From Curtobacterium sp. BH-2-1-1 (lineage in GTDB: Bacteria > Actinomycetota > Actinomycetes > Actinomycetales > Microbacteriaceae): a stretch of 64,000 bases of DNA. The position numbers were made by a program, and so were the translations under genes. The notes beneath the pieces were generated by a model. That model had not been told where the DNA came from. It made no database searches and worked only from the letters and a program-made list of their open reading frames with translations. This document shows, piece after piece, positions 44,103 to 52,272 of this stretch; the first letter of the stretch is position 1, and the number at the start of each line of letters is the position of its first letter. Location: the NCBI RefSeq assembly GCF_001806325.1, contig NZ_CP017580.1, forward strand, positions 620,001 to 684,000. Direction: 5' to 3'.

Positions 44103-45023
44103 TCAGTCCTTCGGCTCGGTCACGAAGTCGATGAGCTCCTCGACACGACCGAGCAGCTGCGGCTCGAGGTCGGCGAAGGTGCGCACCTGCCCGAGGATCC
44201 GCTGCCAGGCCCGGGCGATGTCGGCCTGCTCGGCGGAGGGCCACCCGAGCGCCTGGCAGATGCCCTTCTTCCACTCGATCGAGCGCGGGATCGTCGGCCA
44301 CGCCTGGAGTCCGACGCGGGCGGGCTTCACCGACTGCCAGACGTCGACGAACGGGTGCCCGACGACGAGCACGTGCGCACCCCACTTCCCCCGCATCACG
44401 GCGTCGGCGAAGCGGGACTCCTTCGAGCCCGGCACGAGGTGGTCCACGAGCACGCCGACACGACGGTCGCGTGAGGGCCGGAAGTCGTCGAGCACGTCGG
44501 CCAGGTTGTCGACGCCGGAGAGCTCCTCGACGACGACGCCCTCGACCCGGAGGTCGGCTCCCCAGACCTTCTCGACGAGTTCGGCGTCGTGCTTGCCCTC
44601 CACCATGATCCGGGAGGGCAGTGCCACCCGGGCGCGCTGCGACTCCACGGCGAACGATCCGGACGCGGTGCGGAGGCGACCGCCGTCGGACGCGTGCCGG
44701 ACCGCCGGGGCCGAGCCGCGCCTCCCGACCGGCGGTGCAGCGGCGGCAGACCGCCCCACCGGCGCCTGCGGGCGGCCCAGCGTGACGAGCTCGCCCTCGA
44801 GCAGGAACTGCCCGGTGAAGGGGAACGACCGGGTGCGTCCCTTCCAGTCCTCGAGCTCCACGTTGCCGGCCTCGAGCCGCACCACGGCGCCGGCCCAGCC
44901 GGTCGCCGGGTCCTCGAGGACCATGTCCCGCTCGAGCGGCACCTGCCGCACCTTCTGCACCCCACGCGAGCGCCAGTCGCCCGAGAGCACGTCACTGCCG
45001 TACCGGTCGTCGTCCACCCGCAC
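44103..45023 (-). CDS. DUF3097 protein with a TOPRIM-like region
   Basis: This 306-residue cytoplasmic protein is of the actinobacterial family DUF3097. After the start DDDRYGSDVLSGDWRSRGVQKVRQV comes a beta-rich domain (VLEDPATGWAGAVVRLEAGNVELED). A region IMVEGKHDAELVEKVWGADLR, followed later by RRVGVLVDHLVPGSKESRF, resembles the glutamate and aspartate strands of a TOPRIM domain as in RNase M5 or OLD nucleases. HVLVVGHPFVDVWQSVKPARVGLQAWP is also family-specific. GTG 45023 is preceded by a CAGTAC -10-like box four bases upstream; GTG 45017 is an alternative. Nucleic-acid processing is inferred only from the TOPRIM-like strands. Confidence 0.85.
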   Translation of the reverse strand: MRVDDDRYGSDVLSGDWRSRGVQKVRQVPLERDMVLEDPATGWAGAVVRLEAGNVELEDWKGRTRSFPFTGQFLLEGELVTLGRPQAPVGRSAAAAPPVGRRGSAPAVRHASDGGRLRTASGSFAVESQRARVALPSRIMVEGKHDAELVEKVWGADLRVEGVVVEELSGVDNLADVLDDFRPSRDRRVGVLVDHLVPGSKESRFADAVMRGKWGAHVLVVGHPFVDVWQSVKPARVGLQAWPTIPRSIEWKKGICQALGWPSAEQADIARAWQRILGQVRTFADLEPQLLGRVEELIDFVTEPKD

Positions 45024-45097
45024 GAGGGTACTGTCGTCCCGGGCCCGGACGACGTCGACCGGCCGCACACCCCACCATCTCGACGGAAGGCACACCC

Positions 45098-46147
45098 TTG
45101 CGCGCTGCGATCATCCACGCCCCGAACGACATCCGTGTCGAGGACCGCGACCAGCCCGACCTCATCACGCCGAAGGACGTCGTGGTCAAGGTCGTCGCGG
45201 CGTGCGTGTGCGGGTCGGACCTCTGGCCGTACCGGGGCGTCACGCCGACGAAGCAGCCGCGTCCGATCGGCCACGAGCTCGTCGGCGAGGTCGTCGCGGT
45301 GGGCGACGCCGTCACGGACCTGCACGTCGGCGACTTCGTCATCTCCCCCTTCACCATGAACGACGGCACGTGCCAGGCCTGCCGCCACGGCATGACGACC
45401 GGCTGCGACCACCTGTCCGGCTTCGGCGGGAAGGACGCGTACGGCGACCCGGTCGGCGGCGCCCAGGCCGAGTACGTCCGCATCCCGGACGCCTCCGCGA
45501 CCCTCGTCGCGGTGCCGGGCCCGGTCGACCCGGCGCTCGTCCCCTCGCTCCTCACCCTGTCGGACGTCTTCTCCACCGGGCACCACGCCGCGGTGTCCGC
45601 AGCCGTCGGCCAGGGCAAGACGGTCGTCGTGGTGGGCGACGGCGCCGTCGGGCTGTCCGCCGTCCTCGCCTCGAAGCGGCTCGGTGCCGAGCGGATCATC
45701 GCGATGAGCCGGCACGCCGACCGACAGGCGCTCGCGCGCGAGTTCGGCGCGACGGACGTCGTCGAGGCGCGTGGCGAGGAGGGCGTCGCGGCGATCCGCG
45801 AGCTGCTCGACGGCGACCTGGCCGACTGCGCGGTCGAGGCCGTCGGCACCGAGGAGAGCATGGACCAGGCACTGCACTCGGTCCGCCCGGGCGGCAACCT
45901 CGGCTTCGTCGGGGTCCCGCACGGGGTGCCGACGATCGGCACGCGGTACCTCTTCGACACGAACATCACCGTCGCGGGCGGCATGGCCCCGGCGCGCACG
46001 TACATCCCCGAGCTGCTCCCGGACGTGCTCTCGGGTGCGATCGAGCCGGGCCGCGTATTCGACCTCGAGCTCCCGCTCGACGAGGCGGCGGAGGCGTACC
46101 GCGCGATGGACGAGCGTCGCGCGATCAAGGTGCTCCTGCGTCCGTAG
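45098..46147 (+). CDS. Zinc-dependent alcohol dehydrogenase
   Basis: This 349-residue medium-chain dehydrogenase has catalytic zinc ligands in VVAACVCGSDLWPYRG (Cys) and IGHELVGEVVAVG (His-Glu). The lobe that usually carries four structural-zinc Cys has only CQACRHGMTTGCDHLSGF, so its zinc site is partial. The NAD(P) fold is VVVVGDGAVGLSAVLASKRLGAERII. TTG 45098 is chosen because GGAAGG lies upstream and the N-terminus then matches RAAIIHAPNDIRVED. Proteins of this branch act on alcohols or quinone-like substrates. A strong terminator follows at 46164. Confidence 0.9.
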   Translation: MRAAIIHAPNDIRVEDRDQPDLITPKDVVVKVVAACVCGSDLWPYRGVTPTKQPRPIGHELVGEVVAVGDAVTDLHVGDFVISPFTMNDGTCQACRHGMTTGCDHLSGFGGKDAYGDPVGGAQAEYVRIPDASATLVAVPGPVDPALVPSLLTLSDVFSTGHHAAVSAAVGQGKTVVVVGDGAVGLSAVLASKRLGAERIIAMSRHADRQALAREFGATDVVEARGEEGVAAIRELLDGDLADCAVEAVGTEESMDQALHSVRPGGNLGFVGVPHGVPTIGTRYLFDTNITVAGGMAPARTYIPELLPDVLSGAIEPGRVFDLELPLDEAAEAYRAMDERRAIKVLLRP

Positions 46148-46163
46148 GGCCCGTTCCGTGCCG

Positions 46164-46200
46164 CGCGTTCCGCTCCGCACGTTTCGCGGAGCGGAACGCG
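46164..46200. terminator. Strong hairpin behind the alcohol dehydrogenase gene
   Basis: CGCGTTCCGCTCCGC and GCGGAGCGGAACGCG form a perfect 15-bp stem with a seven-base loop, followed by TGTTTCG. It is one of the few hairpins here followed by even a short T-rich stretch. Confidence 0.85.
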
Positions 46201-46210
46201 TGTTTCGAAT

Positions 46211-46252
46211 CGGTAAACAAACCTTTCAGTAAAGAAGGTTGTCCGTTACAGT
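46211..46252 (+). promoter_or_regulatory. ROK gene promoter and likely operator
   Basis: TACAGT (46247-46252) lies seven bases before ATG 46260 and is the likely -10, which makes the mRNA leaderless. Upstream, AACCTT (46220-46225) and AAGGTT (46235-46240) form an inverted repeat, and GTAAAcAA/GTAAAgAA form a direct repeat. These AT-rich elements stand out in the GC-rich background and suit ROK autoregulation. Confidence 0.55.
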
Positions 46253-46259
46253 CCTCGAC

Positions 46260-47501
46260 ATGACCACACGAGGACGCACCCCCGGCCAGCCCGGCCTCCT
46301 GCGTGTCCTCAACGACCGGGCCGCGCTCGAGCTCCTGCTCGACGACGGGCCGCTCACCCGCAACGAGATCGCCCAGCGCACCGGGCTCAGCAAGCCGACC
46401 GCGGCCGAGATCATCCGGCGGCTCGAGGCGGCGGCCCTCATCCGCGAAGCCGGCACCGCACCGCAGGCCGGTCGCCGGGGCCCGAGCGCGGTGGTGTACG
46501 AAGCGATCACCGACCGCGACCTCGGCGTGGCGGTCGACGTCCAGCTCGTGGACGTCCGGAGCACCGTGGTGGACGCCGCCGGACGCACCTTCCCGGTCGC
46601 GACCCACACGATGTCCCCGGCCGAGATGCGCGCGCCCGGTGCCGACATCGTCGCCGCCGCGATCTCCCGGGCGGCGGCGGCCGCGGGGGTCGACCCGGAC
46701 CTCGTCACCGCGGTGGGCATCGGGGTCCAGGCGAGTGTCGACCACGCGACCGACACCCTCATCTTCACCGACGGCCTGCCCGGCTGGCCCCGTGACCGGG
46801 TCGCCGCGACGCTCTCCGCCGCACTCGGGGTCCGCGTCGTCATCGAGAACGACGCCAACCTCGCGGCGATCGCCGAACGGAACATGGGCGCCGGACGGAC
46901 CCCCGGGTCGTTCGCGCTGTTCTGGATGGCCGAGGGCCTCGGCATGGCGCTCGACCTCGGCGGCCACCTGCACACCGGCGCGTCCGGTGCCGCCGGCGAG
47001 ATCGGCTACCTCGGCGTGCCCGCAGACGCACGCTCCATCGACCCGACGGCCTCGATCGTCGCGGACCTCATCTCCGAGTCCGCGATCATCGCACTCGCCG
47101 CCGAACACGGGATCACGGCACCGGACGGCACCGCTGCCGACTGGCGCCAGGTGCTCCCGCAGCTGCCCGGGCTCCCCGAGCAGCACCCGTTCACCACCGC
47201 CCTCGGCGAGCGCGTCGGGCACAACGTGCTCCCCGCCCTCGCCGTCGCCGATCCCGAGACTGTCGTGCTGCACGGCCCGACCGGGATCGCGGGCGGACCC
47301 GCCCTGGCCGCCGCCGTGACCGCCTGGCTCCGGACCCGCACGCGCTGGTCCACCGCCGTCGTGGCCCCCGGCGTCCCCGACACCCCCGTCCTGCACGGTG
47401 CGCGGCACGTCCTCATCGACGTCGTCCGCACCGCGCTCGCGGACCGGCTCGAGCGCATCAGCGACGATGTGCCCGCACCGGACCCGGCCGAGCGCCCCTG
47501 A
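46260..47501 (+). CDS. ROK-family transcriptional regulator (NagC/XylR type)
   Basis: This 413-residue repressor has an N-terminal winged helix (AALELLLDDGPLTRNEIAQRTGLSKPTAAEIIRRLEAAALIRE) and a ROK sugar-kinase-like domain (AVGIGVQASVDHATDTLIFTD, VRVVIENDANLAAIAERNMG, GASGAAGEIGYLGVP). The usual CGxxGC zinc cluster of ROK kinases is missing, as in some regulators. ATG 46260 is chosen over TTG 46239 because a -10 box lies at the right distance for a leaderless start. It precedes the sugar ABC operon in the same direction and probably controls it in response to the sugar taken up. Confidence 0.9.
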   Translation: MTTRGRTPGQPGLLRVLNDRAALELLLDDGPLTRNEIAQRTGLSKPTAAEIIRRLEAAALIREAGTAPQAGRRGPSAVVYEAITDRDLGVAVDVQLVDVRSTVVDAAGRTFPVATHTMSPAEMRAPGADIVAAAISRAAAAAGVDPDLVTAVGIGVQASVDHATDTLIFTDGLPGWPRDRVAATLSAALGVRVVIENDANLAAIAERNMGAGRTPGSFALFWMAEGLGMALDLGGHLHTGASGAAGEIGYLGVPADARSIDPTASIVADLISESAIIALAAEHGITAPDGTAADWRQVLPQLPGLPEQHPFTTALGERVGHNVLPALAVADPETVVLHGPTGIAGGPALAAAVTAWLRTRTRWSTAVVAPGVPDTPVLHGARHVLIDVVRTALADRLERISDDVPAPDPAERP

Positions 47502-47581
47502 CCAGCACCACCCCACCCGCACCACTCGAGGCACCATCACCCGGCCCTGTCCCAGGGCTCTTCGGCGCGCCCGGAAACGAC

Positions 47582-47612
47582 GTCGCACGCCCGGATCCGT
47601 CCGGCGTGCGAC
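47582..47612. promoter_or_regulatory. Perfect 10-bp inverted repeat ahead of the sugar ABC operon
   Basis: GTCGCACGCC and GGCGTGCGAC are perfectly complementary with an 11-base loop. It lies 80 bases behind the ROK stop and 48 bases before the binding-protein start, so it may be the terminator of the ROK gene, an attenuator or an operator. Confidence 0.5.
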
Positions 47613-47659
47613 ACCGCGACCGCTCCGCGTCGGAGCGAGACCAGAGAGCGAGTACCGCA

Positions 47660-49018
47660 GTGTCCCTCCCCCAACCGAATGTCCCGCACCGCCGGACGTT
47701 CCGCCGCATCGTCACCGCCACGGCCGTCGCCGCCGTGGGCGCCCTCGTCGTCGCGGGCTGCAGCTCCGGCAGCAGCGCCGACTCGATCGAGAAGAGCGCA
47801 CCGAAGGAGCTCAAGGGCACCGTGTCCCTGTGGCACTTCTTCACCGGGCGCGAAGCCGGCGTCGTGAAGAGCGCCGTCGCCGGCTTCGAGAAGGAGAACC
47901 CCGGCGTCACGGTCGACATCCACGCCGGCCAGGACGACGAGAAGCTGCAGAAGGCGATCTCGTCCGGCCAGAACATCGACGTGGGCCTGTCGTACTCGAC
48001 CGCCATCGTGGGCAGCTTCTGCTCCTCGGGCGCCTTCCGCGACCTGTCGCCGTACATCAAGCGTGACGATGTCGACCTGTCGGACATCCCGAAGGCCGTG
48101 CAGTCGTACACGAAGTACAAGGGCACGCGCTGCACCCTGCCGGCCCTCGCCGACGTCAGTGCGCTGATGTACAACAAGCCGCTGCTCGCGAAGGCGGGCA
48201 TCACGACCCCGCCGAAGACGCTCGACGAGCTCAAGGCCGATGCCCTGAAGCTCACCACGTACAACGCCGACGGGTCGATCAAGCAGCTCGGCTTCAACCC
48301 GCTCATCGACTTCTACGAGAACTCCCCCGAGCACTGGGCCCCGATGGTCGACGGCTCGTGGCTCGACGCGAAGGGCAACAGCGTGATCGGCACGTCCGAC
48401 GCCTGGAAGAAGCTCATCACCTGGCAGAAGGGCTTCGTCGACGAGATCGGCTACGACAAGCTCAAGGCCTTCACCTCGGGGCTCGGCCAGGAGTTCGCCG
48501 CCGACAACGCGTTCCAGACCGGTCAGGTCGCGATGCAGATCGACGGCGAGTACCGGACCGCCTTCATCAAGGACCAGAAGCCGGACCTCGACTACGGCAC
48601 CGCGCCGACCCCGGTGATGGACGGCCTCGGCAACTACGGATCGACCTACATCGCGGGCAACGTGGCGGGCATCGCGAAGGGGTCGAAGCACCCCGAACTG
48701 GCCTGGGCGCTGCTGAAGTACCTCTCCACGAACACCGACGCGCAGGTCACGATGGGCAACGGGCTCAAGAACATCCCGACGCTCACCTCGGCCCTCGAGT
48801 CGCCGAAGCTCGAGGTCGACGAGAACTACAAGACCTTCGTCGACGTCGCGGGCGACAAGGACACGATGACCTCGCCGGGCACCGCGGACGGCGCCGCCTA
48901 CATCGGCACCTTCACGAAGTTCTGGCAGGCGTACCAGCAGAACGGCGGCGACCTCGACGCGAAGCTCAAGAAGCTCGACTCGGACATCGACAACGCCAAC
49001 CAGCTGGCTGGTCCGTGA
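47660..49018 (+). CDS. Extracellular sugar-binding lipoprotein of an ABC importer
   Basis: This 452-residue solute-binding protein (family 1) is anchored to the membrane by a lipoprotein signal peptide with a VVAGC lipobox (Cys at about residue 35). The mature part opens GTVSLWHFFTGREAGVVKSAVAGFEKENPGVTVDIH, has the ALADVSALMYNKPLLAKAGIT-type hinge and ends in AYQQNGGDLDAKLKKLDS. GTG 47660 follows GAGCGAG. It is first of a five-gene sugar operon (binding protein, two permeases, GH4 enzyme, kinase) behind the ROK regulator. The transported sugar is probably a disaccharide; no ATPase gene is present, so it must share a housekeeping MsmX-type ATPase. Confidence 0.92.
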   Translation: MSLPQPNVPHRRTFRRIVTATAVAAVGALVVAGCSSGSSADSIEKSAPKELKGTVSLWHFFTGREAGVVKSAVAGFEKENPGVTVDIHAGQDDEKLQKAISSGQNIDVGLSYSTAIVGSFCSSGAFRDLSPYIKRDDVDLSDIPKAVQSYTKYKGTRCTLPALADVSALMYNKPLLAKAGITTPPKTLDELKADALKLTTYNADGSIKQLGFNPLIDFYENSPEHWAPMVDGSWLDAKGNSVIGTSDAWKKLITWQKGFVDEIGYDKLKAFTSGLGQEFAADNAFQTGQVAMQIDGEYRTAFIKDQKPDLDYGTAPTPVMDGLGNYGSTYIAGNVAGIAKGSKHPELAWALLKYLSTNTDAQVTMGNGLKNIPTLTSALESPKLEVDENYKTFVDVAGDKDTMTSPGTADGAAYIGTFTKFWQAYQQNGGDLDAKLKKLDSDIDNANQLAGP

Positions 49019-49020
49019 CC

Positions 49021-50067
49021 ATGACCGACGTCACCACCCCTGAGACCGGCAGCCTGGAGGCGCGGCCCACCCGCGCCTCCCGGCCGCCGGCCAGCGCCGG
49101 GTCGCGTTCGACGGCCCCCGGGAGCCGGCCACGTCGGCGCCGCTCCGCCGAGTCCCGCCGTCGCCTGGTCGCGCTGACGATGCTCGCCCCGGCCCTGGCG
49201 GGCCTCGTGATCTTCTTCGCGTACCCGCTCGTCGCGTCGATCTTCTACTCGTTCACGCGCTACAACCAGCTGCAGGAACCCGAGTTCGTCGGGCTGCTGA
49301 ACTACCGGTTCCTCTTCACCCAGGACCCGCAGATCGGCCCCGCGGTCGTGAACACGCTGTGGTTCGTGGTCATCCTCGTGCCGGTCCGGATCGTCTGCGG
49401 GCTGCTCGTGGCGGGACTGCTCAGCCGCGCGAAGACGGCGACCGGGTTCTGGCGGACGCTGTTCTACCTGCCCGCCCTGGTGCCTCCCGTCGCGAGCGTC
49501 GTCGCGTTCGTCTTCCTGTTCAACCCCGGCACCGGCCCCGTGAACCAGATCCTGCGGGTGTTCGGCATCGACGGCCCGCTCTGGTTCAACGACCCCGCGT
49601 GGTCGAAGCCCTCGCTCGTGATCATGGGCGTCTGGGTGATGGGCGACATCATGATCATCTTCCTGGCGTCGCTCCTCGACGTGCCGCGCGACCTGTACGA
49701 GGCCGCGTCGCTCGACGGGGCGAACGGTGTCCAGCAGGTGCGGCACATCACGCTGCCGACGATCGCGCCGGTCATCGGGTTCGCCGCCGTCACAGGGGTG
49801 ATCGCGGCCCTGCAGTACTTCACCGAGGCCGCCGTCGCGTCGGGCGTCGCCAGCGGCAAGGCCACGATCGGCGGAGGCACCGCGGCGCAGCTCGGCTACC
49901 CGGGCACCTCGCTGCTCACCTACACCGAGCTGCTCTACCAGCACGGGTTCGCGAACTTCCAGTTCGGCTACGCGTCCGCGATGGCCGTGGTGCTGTTCGT
50001 GGTCACCGCCGTGGTGCTCGTCCTCACGATGCGCCGCATCTCCGTCTTCAGACCCGAGGAGTCCTGA
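49021..50067 (+). CDS. Sugar ABC transporter permease 1 (MalF-like)
   Basis: This 348-residue permease has six helices and the EAA loop DLYEAASLDGANGVQQVRHITLPTI. Helix 1 is ALTMLAPALAGLVIFFAYPLVAS. The first 60 residues are a low-complexity Pro/Arg/Ser tail, part of which (SLEARPTRASR) is encoded by an in-frame family D palindrome at 49056-49080. ATG 49021 is listed; GTG 49015 overlaps the previous stop and is an alternative. The stop overlaps the next start by one base, so both permeases are made together. Confidence 0.92.
   Translation: MTDVTTPETGSLEARPTRASRPPASAGSRSTAPGSRPRRRRSAESRRRLVALTMLAPALAGLVIFFAYPLVASIFYSFTRYNQLQEPEFVGLLNYRFLFTQDPQIGPAVVNTLWFVVILVPVRIVCGLLVAGLLSRAKTATGFWRTLFYLPALVPPVASVVAFVFLFNPGTGPVNQILRVFGIDGPLWFNDPAWSKPSLVIMGVWVMGDIMIIFLASLLDVPRDLYEAASLDGANGVQQVRHITLPTIAPVIGFAAVTGVIAALQYFTEAAVASGVASGKATIGGGTAAQLGYPGTSLLTYTELLYQHGFANFQFGYASAMAVVLFVVTAVVLVLTMRRISVFRPEES
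49056..49080. repeat. Family D palindrome inside the permease gene
   Basis: GGAGGCGCGG and CCGCGCCTCC flank a five-base loop in frame, early in the permease gene. Elsewhere this palindrome lies behind stop codons, so here it could fold in the mRNA and cause partial termination between the binding-protein and permease genes. Confidence 0.75.
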
Positions 50068-50960
50068 TGACCGCCGTGTCCCAGTCCCCGCTCGCCCGGG
50101 CTCCCCGCGGTGCGGCGTCCGGCTCCGCCCGCGGTCCGCGCCGCAGCCTGCTGGTCTGGATCGCCGAGCACGCCGCACTCGTCGCGCTCGGCTTCCTGAC
50201 CATCGCGCCGATCGTGTTCGTCATCCTGACGTCGCTGATGTCGAGCAACCAGGCACTCACCGCGTCGATCGTGCCGCGCCCGTTCGACTTCTCGAACTAC
50301 GGCCGGGTGTTCACCGAACTGCCGCTCGTGCAGTGGTTCGGGAACTCGTCGATGTACGCCGTGCTCGCCACCGCGTTCATGCTCGTCAGCTCGGTCCCGG
50401 CGGCGTACGCGCTCGCCCAGATCAAGTTCCGTGGCGCGAACCTGATCTTCACCGTGATCATCGTCGCCATGCTCCTGCCCCCGCAGGTCACCGCGGTGCC
50501 GGTCTACGTGATGTGGTCCGAGTTGCACCTCACCGGCACGCTCTGGCCGCTCATCCTGCCGAACCTGCTCGGCGACGCGTTCAGCATCTTCCTGCTCCGT
50601 CAGTTCTTCATGACGATCCCGAAGGAGTACGGGGACGCCGCTCGCATGGACGGATGCAGCGAGTGGGGCGTGCTGTGGCGCGTGGTCGTCCCGATGGCCC
50701 GCCCGGGCATCGCGTCGGCGGCGATCTTCATGTTCTTCCACTCGTGGAACGACTACTACGGCCCGCTCCTGTACGCCTCCGAGAACCAGGCCGCCTGGCC
50801 GGTGGCGTACGGGTTGGCCACGTTCCGCGGCCAACACGGCACCGACTGGTCGATGACGATGGCGATGACCGTCGTCGTCATGGTGCCCGTCGTCATCATC
50901 TTCTTCTTCGCACAGAAGGCATTCGTCGAGGGCATCGCGCTCACCGGCGTGAAGGGATAG
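50067..50960 (+). CDS. Sugar ABC transporter permease 2 (MalG-like)
   Basis: This 297-residue permease has six helices and EAA loop YGDAARMDGCSEWGVLWRVVVPMARPG. The N-terminal tail is Ala/Arg/Ser-rich and short. It pairs with the permease just upstream, with a one-base TGATG overlap, to form the channel for the sugar bound by the lipoprotein. ATG 50067 has a CCCGAGGAGT site upstream. The gene ends eight bases before GTG of the GH4 gene. Confidence 0.93.
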   Translation: MTAVSQSPLARAPRGAASGSARGPRRSLLVWIAEHAALVALGFLTIAPIVFVILTSLMSSNQALTASIVPRPFDFSNYGRVFTELPLVQWFGNSSMYAVLATAFMLVSSVPAAYALAQIKFRGANLIFTVIIVAMLLPPQVTAVPVYVMWSELHLTGTLWPLILPNLLGDAFSIFLLRQFFMTIPKEYGDAARMDGCSEWGVLWRVVVPMARPGIASAAIFMFFHSWNDYYGPLLYASENQAAWPVAYGLATFRGQHGTDWSMTMAMTVVVMVPVVIIFFFAQKAFVEGIALTGVKG

Positions 50961-50967
50961 CACCACA

Positions 50968-52272
50968 GTGAAACTCGCAGTCATCGGTGGCGGATCCACC
51001 TACACCCCCGAACTCGTGGACGGCTTCGCCCGGCTCCGCGACCAGCTGCCCATCGACGAGCTGTGGCTCGTCGACCCCGATCCCGTCCGGCGCGAACTCG
51101 TCGGCGGTGTCGCGAAGCGGATGTTCGCCCACGCCGGCCACCCGGGCACGATCCACGTCACGGACGACGTCGTCGCCGGGGTCTCGGACGCCGACGCCGT
51201 CATGTTCCAGCTCCGGATCGGCGGGCAGGCCGCCCGGCACCAGGACGAGACCTGGCCGCACGAGGCCTGCTGCATCGGGCAGGAGACCACCGGGCCCGGC
51301 GGGTTCGCGAAGGCGCTCCGCACCGTGCCGGTCGTGCTCGAGTACGCGTCGCTCGTCAAGCGGTACGCCAAGCCGGACGCGTGGATCGTCGACTTCACGA
51401 ACCCGGTGGGCATCGTCACCCGCGCACTGCTCGAAGCGGGGCACCGGGCCGTCGGGCTCTGCAACGTGGCGATCGGGTTCCAGCGGCGCTTCGCGAAGGA
51501 GTTCGACGTCGCTCCGTCGGCCGTCCGGCTCGACCACGTCGGTCTGAACCACCTGACGTGGGAGCGCGGCGTCCACGTGTCGGACGGCTCCGGTGAGCGC
51601 GACGTCCTGTCCGACCTGCTCCGTGCCGACACCGGTGCCCTCGACCGGATGGCGGAGAGCGTGCACATGCCGGCCGACCTCATCCGGCTGCAGCACGCCG
51701 TACCCTCGTACTACCTGCGCTACTTCTACAGCCACGACGTCGTGCTCGAGGAACAGCTGCACGCACCCACCCGTGCCGAGGCCGTCATGGAGACCGAGCG
51801 GGCCCTGCTCGCGAAGTACGCGGACGAGTCCGTCGTGACGAAGCCCGCCGAGCTCGAGCAACGGGGCGGCGCCTACTACTCCGAGGCGGCGATCGACGTG
51901 CTCTCCTCGATCCTCGGCGACCGCGGTGACGTGCAGGTCCTCAACGTGCGCAACGACGGCACGTTCCCGTTCCTCCCCGACGACCACGTGATCGAGGTCC
52001 CGGCCCGGGTCACCCGCGCGGCGATCACACCGTTGCCCGTCGCGCCACTCGACGCCGACATGGTCGGACTCGTGTCGCACGTCGCCGGGTACGAACGCCT
52101 CGCCCTCGACGCCGCCGTGCACGGAGGCCGCGACCGCGTGCTCCGCGCGATGTGGGCGCACCCGCTCGTCGGGCAGGTCGACAAGGCCGAACGGCTCACC
52201 GACCTGCTCCTGGCCGCGAACGCGGAGCACCTGCCGTGGACGCGATCGGAGCAGCTGACGTGGGCGGGCTGA
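50968..52272 (+). CDS. GH4 6-phospho-beta-glucosidase-like enzyme
   Basis: This 434-residue family 4 glycosidase needs NAD and a divalent metal and works by oxidation-elimination. The Rossmann start is KLAVIGGGSTYTPELVDG. The metal ligands are in GLCNVAIGFQRRFA (C165-N166) and HVGLNHLTWER (H195). The family hallmark VDFTNPVGIVTRALLE is present. The CNV motif fits 6-phospho-beta-glucosidases rather than alpha enzymes. Its substrate would have to be phosphorylated, yet no PTS is nearby; the sugar kinase encoded next may supply the phosphate. GTG 50968 overlaps no gene, and the gene ends 13 bases inside the kinase gene. Confidence 0.9.
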   Translation: MKLAVIGGGSTYTPELVDGFARLRDQLPIDELWLVDPDPVRRELVGGVAKRMFAHAGHPGTIHVTDDVVAGVSDADAVMFQLRIGGQAARHQDETWPHEACCIGQETTGPGGFAKALRTVPVVLEYASLVKRYAKPDAWIVDFTNPVGIVTRALLEAGHRAVGLCNVAIGFQRRFAKEFDVAPSAVRLDHVGLNHLTWERGVHVSDGSGERDVLSDLLRADTGALDRMAESVHMPADLIRLQHAVPSYYLRYFYSHDVVLEEQLHAPTRAEAVMETERALLAKYADESVVTKPAELEQRGGAYYSEAAIDVLSSILGDRGDVQVLNVRNDGTFPFLPDDHVIEVPARVTRAAITPLPVAPLDADMVGLVSHVAGYERLALDAAVHGGRDRVLRAMWAHPLVGQVDKAERLTDLLLAANAEHLPWTRSEQLTWAG

